Source: JAICYJ01 sp045806525 (GTDB lineage Bacteria; Actinomycetota; Thermoleophilia; Gaiellales; JAICJC01). From it: 64,000 bases of DNA. Within the stretch, counting starts at the first letter, position 1, and each line of letters begins with the position of its first letter. Under the pieces are notes generated by a model that had not been told where the DNA came from, searched no databases, and worked only from the letters and a program-made list of their open reading frames with translations. This document shows, one piece after another, positions 24,262 to 32,025 of the stretch. The DNA is taken from assembly GCA_045806525.1 (NCBI GenBank), contig JBJMJD010000009.1:1-64000 (forward strand), read 5' to 3'. The translations under genes and the position numbers were made by a program.

Positions 24262-25503
24262 CTACGTTCGGACGACCGTCAGCTCGTGGGCGTGCTGTTG
24301 CACTTTTGCGATGGCTGTGACGGCATCCTCGACGCCCTTGAGGCCGGCCCGAAACACGCTCTCGTTCAGGTACACCGCCTCGCGTTCGCCGGCCGACTCG
24401 GCGATCGGAAAGCTCATCGTCGCCGGATCCAGGCGGTTGGCGTGCACCACGCACACCGGCAGGCGTGACAGCTGCGGCTGGAACAGGTCGTAGCGGCTCA
24501 TCGGCGGATACTGCACCTCGGCTGCGATCCCCTCGGCCTCGAGCGCGTCGGCCACGGCCTCGCAGGTCGCGCCGGCGAACGCGTCGGGGTCGATCCGGAA
24601 CAGGTAGCGGTAGAAGCCCCAGCGCGTGATCCGCGGGTGGATCGGGTTGATCGAGACGCCGGTGAGCCCCGCGGCCAGCTGCTCGAACAGCCGCGCGCCT
24701 GTCTCCCGCTCGGCCCGCTGGGCCTCGAACCGGTCCAGCTGCGTGCACAAGAGCGCGCAGGCCAGCTCGCCCAGCCGGTAGTTCGCACCGAACGTGAACT
24801 GCTGCTCGGCCTCGTCCTTCGGCCGGCCGCAGTCGATGATCGAGTGGGCGAGCCGTGCCAGATCCTCGTCGCCGGTCAGGAGCGTCCCACCCTCGCCCGC
24901 CGTCAGCGTCTTGGAGGACTGGTGGCTGAACGAGCCGAACGCGCCGATGCTCCCGGCGCCGCGGCCGCCCCACTGCTGGCCGTGCGCGTGCGCGCAGTCC
25001 TCGACGATCGCCAGCCCGTGCCGGTCGGCGATCGCGACCAGGCGATCCATGTCGGCCATCTGCTGGCCCAGATGCACCGGCATGATGGCGCGCGTCCGCG
25101 GTGTGATCGCGGCCTCGACGGCGTCGGGGTCGATCGTCCAGCGCTCCGGTTCCACGTCCACGATCACCGGCAGCGCACCCGCTGCGATCGCGGCATAGGC
25201 GGTGGCGGCGAACGTCAGCGCCGGCACGATCACCTCGTCGCCCCAGCCGATCCCGAGCGCCTTCAGCGCCACCTCCATCGTCACCGTCCCGTTCACCATC
25301 ACGATGCCGTGTGCCGCGCCCTGGTAGGCGGCGAACCGCGCCGCGAACTCGGCGTTACGCGGGCCTGGCTCCGGCCAGCCGCCGATCTGCCCGTTCAGCA
25401 CCACATCCGCCACGGCGTCGGCGTCTCGCTGGTCGACCTGCGGCCAGGCCGGATACGGCTCGCTGCGCACGCGGGTACCGCCGTGTATCGCCAGAACGCT
25501 CAT
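24262..25503 (-). CDS. DegT/DnrJ/EryC1-family sugar aminotransferase
   Basis: A 413-residue fold-type I PLP enzyme. Motifs are NGTVTMEVALKALGIGWGDE (phosphate contacts), VEDCAHAHGQQWGG (Asp to pyridine N) and SFSHQSSKTLTAGEGG with the Schiff-base Lys. The family transfers an amino group to or from keto-sugars at C3 or C4. ATG 25503 has GGAGG 5 bases upstream and is preferred over the longer frame. It is divergent from the ROK regulator gene and shares its operator. With GH4 and MocA enzymes beside it, a 3-keto or 3-amino sugar is a reasonable guess (inference). Confidence 0.9.
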   Translation of the reverse strand: MSVLAIHGGTRVRSEPYPAWPQVDQRDADAVADVVLNGQIGGWPEPGPRNAEFAARFAAYQGAAHGIVMVNGTVTMEVALKALGIGWGDEVIVPALTFAATAYAAIAAGALPVIVDVEPERWTIDPDAVEAAITPRTRAIMPVHLGQQMADMDRLVAIADRHGLAIVEDCAHAHGQQWGGRGAGSIGAFGSFSHQSSKTLTAGEGGTLLTGDEDLARLAHSIIDCGRPKDEAEQQFTFGANYRLGELACALLCTQLDRFEAQRAERETGARLFEQLAAGLTGVSINPIHPRITRWGFYRYLFRIDPDAFAGATCEAVADALEAEGIAAEVQYPPMSRYDLFQPQLSRLPVCVVHANRLDPATMSFPIAESAGEREAVYLNESVFRAGLKGVEDAVTAIAKVQQHAHELTVVRT

Positions 25504-25521
25504 CCCATCCTCCGTGACGTC

Positions 25522-25551
25522 TTGACACCCGTCCGCTCCAGGGCGTATTTT
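25522..25551 (+). promoter_or_regulatory. Promoter of the ROK regulator-transporter operon
   Basis: TTGACA (25522-25527, consensus) and TATTTT (25546-25551) with an 18-base spacer. A TTTCCTCAC half-site overlaps the -10 and the ROK-type operator follows directly, consistent with repression. Confidence 0.65.
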
Positions 25552-25559
25552 CCTCACTG

Positions 25560-25577
25560 TCAGTAAGGTTTCCTAAC
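25560..25577. promoter_or_regulatory. ROK-type operator (copy 2)
   Basis: TCAGTAAGGTTTCCTAAC shares the right half TTTCCTAAC exactly with the copy at 22697-22714, while the left half is degenerate. It sits between the divergent aminotransferase and ROK regulator genes, just downstream of the -10 element of the ROK promoter. Confidence 0.7.
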
Positions 25578-25602
25578 TATATGCTTCCGGAAGGAGCACA
25601 GC

Positions 25603-26808
25603 ACGGCAACGGAACCGATCAGTTTCGCCGCGGGCCAGCCCCGTCTCCTGCGAGCCATCAACGAGCGTAGCGTGCTCGAGCTGATCCGGCGCACCGGCGC
25701 CACCTCGCGCGCCCAGATCGCCCGCGCCAGCGGCCTCTCCAAGCCGACCGTCTCGCTCGCGCTGGGCGGACTGGTGGACGCCGGCCTCGTGCACGAGGTC
25801 GGCCGCGCCACCGGCGGCAAGGGGCCCAGCGCCGTGCTCTATGAGCTCAACCCGGAGTCCGGATGGGTGGTCGGCATCGACGTCGGCGCCCACTGGGTGA
25901 GGGTGGCGCTGGCCGACATCACGGGAGCCATCGTCGCCCGCCGCGACGAGCGTGCGCGCTCGCGCAGCTCCGGCGCGCTGGTCGCTCAGATCGGCGAGAT
26001 CGCACACGGCGTGGCCAGCCAGGGCGACCTGCGCTGGCGCCAGGTGACGCACGCTACGGTCGGGAGCTCCGGCGTGCTCGATCCATCCCGTGGCCTGCTG
26101 GCCCACGCCCCCAACCTGCCCGGCTGGGGTCGCCAGGGCCTGGTCGGGGCCATCCGCGCCGAGCTTGGCACCGCCGTCAGCTTCGAGAACGACGTCAACC
26201 TTGCCGCCCTCGGCGAGCGCGCGCACGGCGCCGGCCGCGACGTCGGCACGTTCGTGTTCCTGTGGGTCGGGACCGGCGTGGGCATGGGCATCGTCATCGA
26301 CGGCGAGCTCTACCGCGGCGCCGGCGGCGCCGCCGGCGAGATCGGCTACAAGCCGGTCGGAACCGGCGACCCCGGTGACGCCGGCTTCCGCCGCCGCGGC
26401 ATGCTCGAGGAGCAGACCGGCGCCTCGGCCGTGATGCGCGACGCTCGCTCGGCCGGCCTGCGGCCGGCCCGCTCGCCGAAGTCGGTGTTCGCGGCGGCCG
26501 CCCGCGGCAGCGCCGACGCCGCGGCCGTCGTCCGCCGCGAGGCCGACCGCGTCGCGCTGGCGATCGCCGCCGTCGCACCCGTGCTCGACCCGGAGCTGGT
26601 GATCCTGGGCGGAGGCATCGGCAGCAACTCCGACCTGCTGGCGCCCGTCGACGCCCGCCTGCGCGAGATCTCCCCGTTCCGCCTGCGCCTCGCCACCACC
26701 CAGCTGGGCGCCGACGCCGTCCTGCACGGCGCCGTCAGCACCGCACTGCAGGCGGCGCAGGAGCAGCTGTTCACCCGCAAACCCCTCTCCCGAATCGCCG
26801 TCATATGA
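25603..26808 (+). CDS. ROK-family transcriptional regulator
   Basis: An N-terminal HTH (RLLRAINERSVLELIRRTG then ARASGLSKPTVSLALGGL) is followed by a ROK sugar-kinase-like domain with VGIDVGAHWVRVALADI, FENDVNLAALGERAHG, WVGTGVGMGIVIDGE and GGAAGEIGYKP. It should repress the surrounding sugar genes and respond to a sugar or sugar phosphate. The usual zinc-site cysteines of ROK repressors are not evident. The first standard start codon (GTG 25672) would cut off the first HTH helix, whereas an AAGGAG site at 25591-25596 points to an ACG codon at 25603 that gives a full-length N-terminus (401 residues). I use that, with reservation. Confidence 0.85.
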   Translation, partial: TATEPISFAAGQPRLLRAINERSVLELIRRTGATSRAQIARASGLSKPTVSLALGGLVDAGLVHEVGRATGGKGPSAVLYELNPESGWVVGIDVGAHWVRVALADITGAIVARRDERARSRSSGALVAQIGEIAHGVASQGDLRWRQVTHATVGSSGVLDPSRGLLAHAPNLPGWGRQGLVGAIRAELGTAVSFENDVNLAALGERAHGAGRDVGTFVFLWVGTGVGMGIVIDGELYRGAGGAAGEIGYKPVGTGDPGDAGFRRRGMLEEQTGASAVMRDARSAGLRPARSPKSVFAAAARGSADAAAVVRREADRVALAIAAVAPVLDPELVILGGGIGSNSDLLAPVDARLREISPFRLRLATTQLGADAVLHGAVSTALQAAQEQLFTRKPLSRIAVI

Positions 26809-26831
26809 TGAAAGGTCAGGAGGCCACACCG

Positions 26832-28199
26832 ATGAGACGAATGCGATTGCTCGCCCTGAGCTCGCTGGCCATGCTGGTCGTTGCAGCAGGCTGCGGCGGG
26901 GGAAGCTCCAGCTCCAGCAGCTCGGGCGGCCCCGCCACCACGCTCGACAAGACGCCGGTCACGATCACCATGTGGGATCTGTGGAGCGGTGAGGAGGGTA
27001 AGCCCTTCAACGACGCCCTCAAGGGCTTCACCAAGAAGTACCCGTGGATCACGGTCAAGCAGGTCGTGCAGCCGAACACACCCAACGACACGTTCGACCC
27101 GAACCTGGTCAACGCCATCAACGGCGGCAACGCGCCCGACGTGGCGATGCCGTTCGGCCCTGACTACATCGGTCAGTACTGCTCCACCGGCCTCTGGCAG
27201 GACCTGACGCCGTACATGCAGGCCGACAACCTCAACATCGACGACTTCGCTCCCGGCGCGATCACCTACACCAACTCCGGCGGCAAGCAGTGCGCGCTGC
27301 CGTCGTTGACCGACGCCTACGGCCTCTACTACAACACCAAGCTGCTTCAGCAGGCCGGCATCGCCGAGCCGCCCAAGACCATGGACGAGCTGATGGCCGA
27401 CGCCAAGAAGCTGACCGTGCGCAACTCGGACGGAAGCATCAAGGTGGCCGGGTTCGTGCCGCTCAACCAGTGGGAGGAGCTGGGGCCGGGCGACCTCAGC
27501 AACGCCTGGGGCGCCAAGTGGTTCGACAGCTCGAACAAGGCCGTCCTCGGCACCGATCCCGGCTGGGCTGCCGCGCTCCGCTGGCAGAAGCAGCTGATCG
27601 ACTGGTACGGCTACGACAACATCACCAAGTTCTTCGCCGCCAACACCAACAACGAGTTCAACACCAGCAATGCGTTCCAGAAGGGCAACGTGGCCATGAC
27701 GTTCGACGGTGAGTGGCGCACGGCGTTCATCAAGCGCGGCGCCCCCAAGCTCCAGTACGGCACCGCGCCGTTCCCGGCCGATGCCGCCCACCCCGACCAG
27801 TACGGCTCCTCACGGGTCGGCGGCACCATCGTCGGCATCCCCAAGGGCGCCAAGCATCCCGACCAGGCATGGCTGCTGGTCAAGTACCTGGCATCCGACA
27901 CCAACTACCTGGTGCAGATGGCAAACGCGGTCGGAAACGTGCCCACCACCAAGGCTGCGGTCGCGTCTCCCGACCTGACGCTGCCGCCGCAGTTCAAGAC
28001 ATTCCTGCAGGCCTGGGTCAACCCGAAGTCGGCGTTCGCACCGCCGTTGCAGGCTGCGGGAGGCGGATACGCCGACCTGCTCGACACGTTCGAGGACAAG
28101 TGGCAGGCCGGCAAGATCCCCGACTCGCAGCTCGAGTCACAGCTGAACACGCTTGACCAGAACATCGACAACCAGCTGACCCAGGGGACGGCCCCGTAG
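26832..28199 (+). CDS. Sugar ABC transporter substrate-binding lipoprotein
   Basis: A 455-residue CUT1-type solute-binding protein. The lipoprotein signal peptide ends in the lipobox VAAGC (Cys about residue 21), followed by a Gly/Ser-rich linker and the SBP_bac_1 fold (ITMWDLWSGEEGKPFNDALK, NGGNAPDVAMPFGPDY, FDGEWRTAF). The ATG at 26832 is chosen because AGGAGG lies 8 bases upstream; the ATG at 26805 overlaps the ROK stop but has no such site. It captures a sugar outside the membrane and passes it to the two permeases encoded downstream. Confidence 0.94.
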   Translation: MRRMRLLALSSLAMLVVAAGCGGGSSSSSSSGGPATTLDKTPVTITMWDLWSGEEGKPFNDALKGFTKKYPWITVKQVVQPNTPNDTFDPNLVNAINGGNAPDVAMPFGPDYIGQYCSTGLWQDLTPYMQADNLNIDDFAPGAITYTNSGGKQCALPSLTDAYGLYYNTKLLQQAGIAEPPKTMDELMADAKKLTVRNSDGSIKVAGFVPLNQWEELGPGDLSNAWGAKWFDSSNKAVLGTDPGWAAALRWQKQLIDWYGYDNITKFFAANTNNEFNTSNAFQKGNVAMTFDGEWRTAFIKRGAPKLQYGTAPFPADAAHPDQYGSSRVGGTIVGIPKGAKHPDQAWLLVKYLASDTNYLVQMANAVGNVPTTKAAVASPDLTLPPQFKTFLQAWVNPKSAFAPPLQAAGGGYADLLDTFEDKWQAGKIPDSQLESQLNTLDQNIDNQLTQGTAP

Positions 28200-28222
28200 C
28201 GCTGGCCGCCCCCAGCACGGCG

Positions 28223-28271
28223 CCCTACACGCGGCGCACGCCGGCCGAACGCCGGCGTGCGCGGCGTAGGG
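28223..28271 (+). other. Long stem-loop between binding protein and first permease
   Basis: GCGCACGCCGGC (28234-28245) pairs perfectly over 12 bp with GCCGGCGTGCGC (28251-28262) around a 5-base loop, and CCCTAC (28223-28228) with GTAGGG (28266-28271) can extend it past an internal loop. Such hairpins between binding-protein and permease genes often raise binding-protein output by stabilising its mRNA or by partial termination. Here it may also lie inside permease coding sequence. Confidence 0.7.
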
Positions 28272-28294
28272 CGTCGCTGCGCAAGTACCTGACG

Positions 28295-29200
28295 GTGCTG
28301 CTATTGCTGTCGCCGTGGATCATCGGCTTCGTCGCGTTCACGATGGGGCCGATGGTGCTGAGCTTCTACTACTCGTTCACGCACTACGACCTGCTGACCT
28401 CGCCGCACTGGATCGGGCTGGACAACTACCGGTTCATGTTCGGCAAGCTGACGCTGAACGGTCAGCCCGACCAGGGTGACCCCTTCTTCTGGACGTCGGT
28501 CAAGAACACGCTGTGGATCATCGTCTTCGGCGTGCCGCTGCGGATCTTCTTCGGCATCATCACGGCCATGCTGCTGACCCGCCCCAAGCGCGGCGTCAAC
28601 GGCTACCGGACGCTGTTCTTCATGCCGTCGATGGCGCCCACCGTCGGCGCCTCGCTGGTGTTCGTCTACCTGTTCAACCCCGCCACCGGCCCGATCAACC
28701 AGTTCCTCGGCCATCTCAGCCTCAACCAGCCGCTCTGGTTCTTCGATCCGCGGTGGGCGAAGCCCGCGCTGCTGATCCTGGGGCTGTGGGGGATCGGCGA
28801 TGCGATCGTGCTGTACCTGGCCGGCCTCCTGAACGTCCCGCGCGACCTGTACGAGGCGATCGCGATCGAAGGCGCCAACGCCTGGCAGCGGTTCCGCTAC
28901 GTGACGCTGCCGATGCTGACGCCGGTGATCTTCTTCACGCTGATCATCGGGATCATCGACGGCTTCCAGTACTTCGATCAGGCATACGTCAGCTCCACGA
29001 CCGCCGGTGGCGGCGTTGGCTCGCCCGACAACTCGCTCCTGTTCTACTCGGTCTGGCTCTACGAACAGGCCTTCAGCTACTTCCACATGGGCTACGCCTC
29101 GGCCATGGCGTGGGTGATGTTCGTCGCGACGATGGTGCTGACGGCCGTGCTGCTTCTGACCTCACGGCGCTGGGTGCACTACGGCGGGGGTCTGTCATAG
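28295..29200 (+). CDS. Sugar ABC transporter permease, MalF type
   Basis: At least 301 residues with six membrane helices. The EAA loop that contacts the ATPase is EAIAIEGANAWQRFRYVTLP. GTG 28295 is the only standard start in frame and falls at the beginning of the first membrane helix (VLLLLSPWIIGFVAFTMGP). The frame is open and protein-like for about 33 codons upstream, with a basic stretch RRTPAERRRARRRASLRKYL, back to a GTA (28196) overlapping the preceding stop as GTAG or a CTG at 28202. The true start is therefore probably upstream and non-standard. It works with the MalG-type permease that follows. Confidence 0.9.
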   Translation: MLLLLSPWIIGFVAFTMGPMVLSFYYSFTHYDLLTSPHWIGLDNYRFMFGKLTLNGQPDQGDPFFWTSVKNTLWIIVFGVPLRIFFGIITAMLLTRPKRGVNGYRTLFFMPSMAPTVGASLVFVYLFNPATGPINQFLGHLSLNQPLWFFDPRWAKPALLILGLWGIGDAIVLYLAGLLNVPRDLYEAIAIEGANAWQRFRYVTLPMLTPVIFFTLIIGIIDGFQYFDQAYVSSTTAGGGVGSPDNSLLFYSVWLYEQAFSYFHMGYASAMAWVMFVATMVLTAVLLLTSRRWVHYGGGLS

Positions 29201-29259
29201 CCCAGGTCGCCCAGCCCCGCTCTGGCATCCCGGTCGCCACCAGACGGCGCCCCGCGGCC

Positions 29260-30108
29260 GTGCGCAGGCGCCGGTTTCTGATGATGGTGGCCAACCACTG
29301 CGTGCTGATCGCCGTCTCCTGCGCCTTCCTGTTCCCGGTCGTCTACATGTTCTTCACCGCTCTGCAGAGCGACAACCAGGCGCTGACCGGGTCGCTGTGG
29401 CCAAACCCGTTCGTCTGGTCGAACTTCAGCACCGTGTTCCACGACATCAACGTCGGCCGGTATGCCTGGAACACGTTCCTGTACGCCGGGCTCTCGACCG
29501 TCGGCGTCGTCTGCAGCTGCGTGCCGGTTGCGTACGCCTTCGCCCGGATCGACTGGCGTGGCCGCAACATCGTGTTCCTGCTCGTGCTCTCGACGCTGAT
29601 GTTGCCCAACCAGGTGACGTCCATCCCGCTCTACATCCTGTGGGCCAAGCAGTTCCACGAGTGGACCGGGATTCAGTTCATCGGAACGCTCAAGCCCCTG
29701 ATCATCCCCAGCTTCTTCGGCGACGCCTTCTCGATCTTCCTGCTCCGCCAGTTCTTCATGACCATCCCCAAGGAGCTGTCGGAGGCGATGCGGGTGGACG
29801 GCGCCAACGAGCTGCAGATCCTGTGGAAGGTGATCGTGCCGCTGGCCAAGCCGGCGATCGTCGCCGTTGCCCTGTTCAACTTCATCTACGCCTGGAACGA
29901 CTTCTACGGGCCGTTGGTGTATCTGGCGCAGAGCCCTGACTCGCAGACGCTGTCCGTGGCGCTGTCGGCCTTCCGCGGCATCCACCACGTCGACTGGAAC
30001 CTGACGATGGCCGCGGCCCTGATCTTCATGCTGCCCGTGATCGTGATCTTCTTCCTGGCCCAGCGCGTCTTCATCGAAGGGATCACGCTGACCGGCGTCA
30101 AAGGGTAG
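29260..30108 (+). CDS. Sugar ABC transporter permease, MalG type
   Basis: About 282 residues with six membrane helices and the EAA loop EAMRVDGANELQILWKVIVP. GTG 29260 places a short basic segment (RRRRF) before the first membrane helix; ATG 29281 is a shorter option. The frame remains open and protein-like 20 codons further upstream, to an ATA that overlaps the MalF stop (ATAG), mirroring the unusual junction of the previous gene. Forms the membrane channel with the MalF-type partner. Confidence 0.9.
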   Translation: MRRRRFLMMVANHCVLIAVSCAFLFPVVYMFFTALQSDNQALTGSLWPNPFVWSNFSTVFHDINVGRYAWNTFLYAGLSTVGVVCSCVPVAYAFARIDWRGRNIVFLLVLSTLMLPNQVTSIPLYILWAKQFHEWTGIQFIGTLKPLIIPSFFGDAFSIFLLRQFFMTIPKELSEAMRVDGANELQILWKVIVPLAKPAIVAVALFNFIYAWNDFYGPLVYLAQSPDSQTLSVALSAFRGIHHVDWNLTMAAALIFMLPVIVIFFLAQRVFIEGITLTGVKG

Positions 30109-30117
30109 GTTGCCCCG

Positions 30118-31056
30118 GTGCGCATCGCCCTGTTCGGCTCCGGTTGGATCATGGACTTCCACGCCCGTGGCGTGCTGGAGCACCCAGGCGGCGAGCTGGT
30201 GGCGGCCGCGAACTGGCGCGAGGCATCGCTGCGATCGCTGGCCCAGCGGCACAGCATCCCTCGCGTCACCACAGACTGGCGGGAGCTGGCCGCCGATCCC
30301 GAGGTCGAAGCCGTGATCATCGGCACGCCCAACGCCCTGCACGCTCCGCAGGCGATCGCCTGCCTGGAGGCCGGCAAGCACGTGCTGGTGGAGAAGCCGA
30401 TGGCCCGGACGCTGGCCGAGGCCGAGGCCATGAACAGGGCCGCCGCCGCGTCCGGCAGGCGGCTGATGGTGGCACATTGCTGGCGCTTCCACGACGACGT
30501 GCGCGCGCTGCGGGTGCGGATCGCGAGCGGCGAACTGGGCGAGATCACCAAGACCCGCGGCTACGGCGTGCACGCGGGCTGGGGCCCGTCGGGATGGTTC
30601 ACGGATCCCGAGCTGGCCGGCGGTGGAGCGCTGCTGGACCTGGGCGTCCACGCCATCGACACGGTGCGGTTCCTGCTGGGCGACCCCGCCCTGGACAACG
30701 TCTGCGCCCGCATCGCCACCCGCTACGGCGACTACGCGGTGGACGACGACGGGCTGCTCCTGATCGGTTGGGCGAACGGCACCAGCTCGCTGGTCGAATC
30801 GGGATGGTGGCACCCTCATCTCGCCGGCCTGGAGGCCGATACGGAGGTGTATGGCACCGGCGGATACGCACGCGTATGGCAGTTCACCGAGGGGCCCGAG
30901 GGCTACGAGCACTGCGCGCAGCCGATGTACAGCGCCCAGGTGGCGGAGTTCATCGACGCGCTGGTGGAGGGCCGGCAGCCGCGGCCCAGCGGTGAGGACG
31001 GAGCGGTGGTGATGGACGCGGTCGAGCGCGCGTACCGATCGGCGGGGATCCGATGA
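30118..31056 (+). CDS. Gfo/Idh/MocA-family oxidoreductase
   Basis: A 312-residue NAD(P)-dependent dehydrogenase: Rossmann motif IALFGSGWIMDFHA, GTPNALHAPQAIACLEAGKH, the VEKPMA segment with the catalytic Lys, and the C-terminal GGGALLDLGVHAIDTVRF with the His typical of the family. Members oxidise or reduce hydroxyls of sugars, inositols and amino sugars, often at C3. GTG start at 30118. It lies 9 bp after the permease gene and overlaps the following kinase by 4 bp, so it belongs to the transporter operon. Confidence 0.9.
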   Translation: MRIALFGSGWIMDFHARGVLEHPGGELVAAANWREASLRSLAQRHSIPRVTTDWRELAADPEVEAVIIGTPNALHAPQAIACLEAGKHVLVEKPMARTLAEAEAMNRAAAASGRRLMVAHCWRFHDDVRALRVRIASGELGEITKTRGYGVHAGWGPSGWFTDPELAGGGALLDLGVHAIDTVRFLLGDPALDNVCARIATRYGDYAVDDDGLLLIGWANGTSSLVESGWWHPHLAGLEADTEVYGTGGYARVWQFTEGPEGYEHCAQPMYSAQVAEFIDALVEGRQPRPSGEDGAVVMDAVERAYRSAGIR

Positions 31057-32015
31057 CGGCCGTCCTCGGTGTCGACGGCGGCGGCTCCAAGACGCACGCC
31101 GCGATCTGTGACGAGAACGGCACGCTGATCGGCGCCGGCACCGCCGGCCCCAGCAACTGGGAGACGGTGGGGCTGCGGGGCGCGTCGGACAGCATCGGCG
31201 ACGCGATCGAGCGCGCGATGGACGGCACCGGCCTGCGCCGGTCGGCCCTGGAGGCGGCCGTGTTCGGCCTCGCCGGCGTCGACTGGCCGTCGGACGTACC
31301 ACGGCTGGAGGCGGCGTTCGAGGCGCTCCGGCTGGACATCCCGCCGACCATCCTGAACGACTCCTTCATCGCGCTTCGGGCAGGTGTGCGGGCCCCCTGG
31401 GGGGTGGTGGTGATCGCCGGCACGGGCACCGTTGCCGCGGGGCGCAACAGCGCCGGCGAGACGTACCGCACGCTCGGGCTGGGCAGGCTGCTGGGCGACG
31501 AGGGCAGCGCCTCCGACGTCGGCGAGGCGGCCTTGCGCGCGGTTGCCAGGGCGTACGTCGGGCGCGGGCCGGCCACGTCCCTGAGCGAGGGACTGTGCGA
31601 GCTGATGGGCGCCGCCACCGTCGCCCAGCTGCTGGAGGAGTACAGCCGTGGCGGCGAGCGCGAGTCGAACGCGGCGCCGCTGGTGCTGCGCCACGCCGAG
31701 CGCGGGGACGAGGTCGCGACCGACATCGTGGAGTGGGCGGGCGCACAGCTGGGCGAGGCGGCGCGAGTGGTCGCATCCAGGCTGGCGATGGATGACGAGC
31801 CGTTCGAGCTGGTGATGAGCGGCGGGCTGTTCCACGGCCGCAGCGAGCGGCTCGAGCAGCGCATCGCGGCCGAGGTGCCGAGCGCGCTTCTGACCAGGCT
31901 GGAGGCGCCACCGGTGGTGGGTGCGGTGCTGATGGCGCTCGAGCAGCGCGGCAGCCGCCCGACGGCGGAGGTGCACGATCGCATCGGCGGCAGCCTGGTG
32001 ACGGCGTTCCGATAG
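31053..32015 (+). CDS. BadF/BadG-family kinase, second copy (GlcNAc kinase-like)
   Basis: A 320-residue ASKHA kinase with VLGVDGGGSKTHAAICDENG, VVVIAGTGTVAAG, GRLLGDEGSASDVGEAAL and LVMSGGLFHG, the standard arrangement of the N-acetylglucosamine kinase group. It differs strongly in sequence from the kinase at 20.1-21.1 kb, so it is not a recent duplicate. Coupled to the MocA gene (ATGA overlap) as the last gene of the transporter operon; probably phosphorylates the imported sugar or its breakdown product. Confidence 0.87.
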   Translation: MTAVLGVDGGGSKTHAAICDENGTLIGAGTAGPSNWETVGLRGASDSIGDAIERAMDGTGLRRSALEAAVFGLAGVDWPSDVPRLEAAFEALRLDIPPTILNDSFIALRAGVRAPWGVVVIAGTGTVAAGRNSAGETYRTLGLGRLLGDEGSASDVGEAALRAVARAYVGRGPATSLSEGLCELMGAATVAQLLEEYSRGGERESNAAPLVLRHAERGDEVATDIVEWAGAQLGEAARVVASRLAMDDEPFELVMSGGLFHGRSERLEQRIAAEVPSALLTRLEAPPVVGAVLMALEQRGSRPTAEVHDRIGGSLVTAFR

Positions 32016-32025
32016 CGGTGCCTGC

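Noticed and set aside
28223..28271. The junction stem-loop as a full transcription terminator
   Set aside because: There is no U-tract and the permease genes behind it need transcription from the upstream promoter, so partial attenuation or mRNA stabilisation is more likely.
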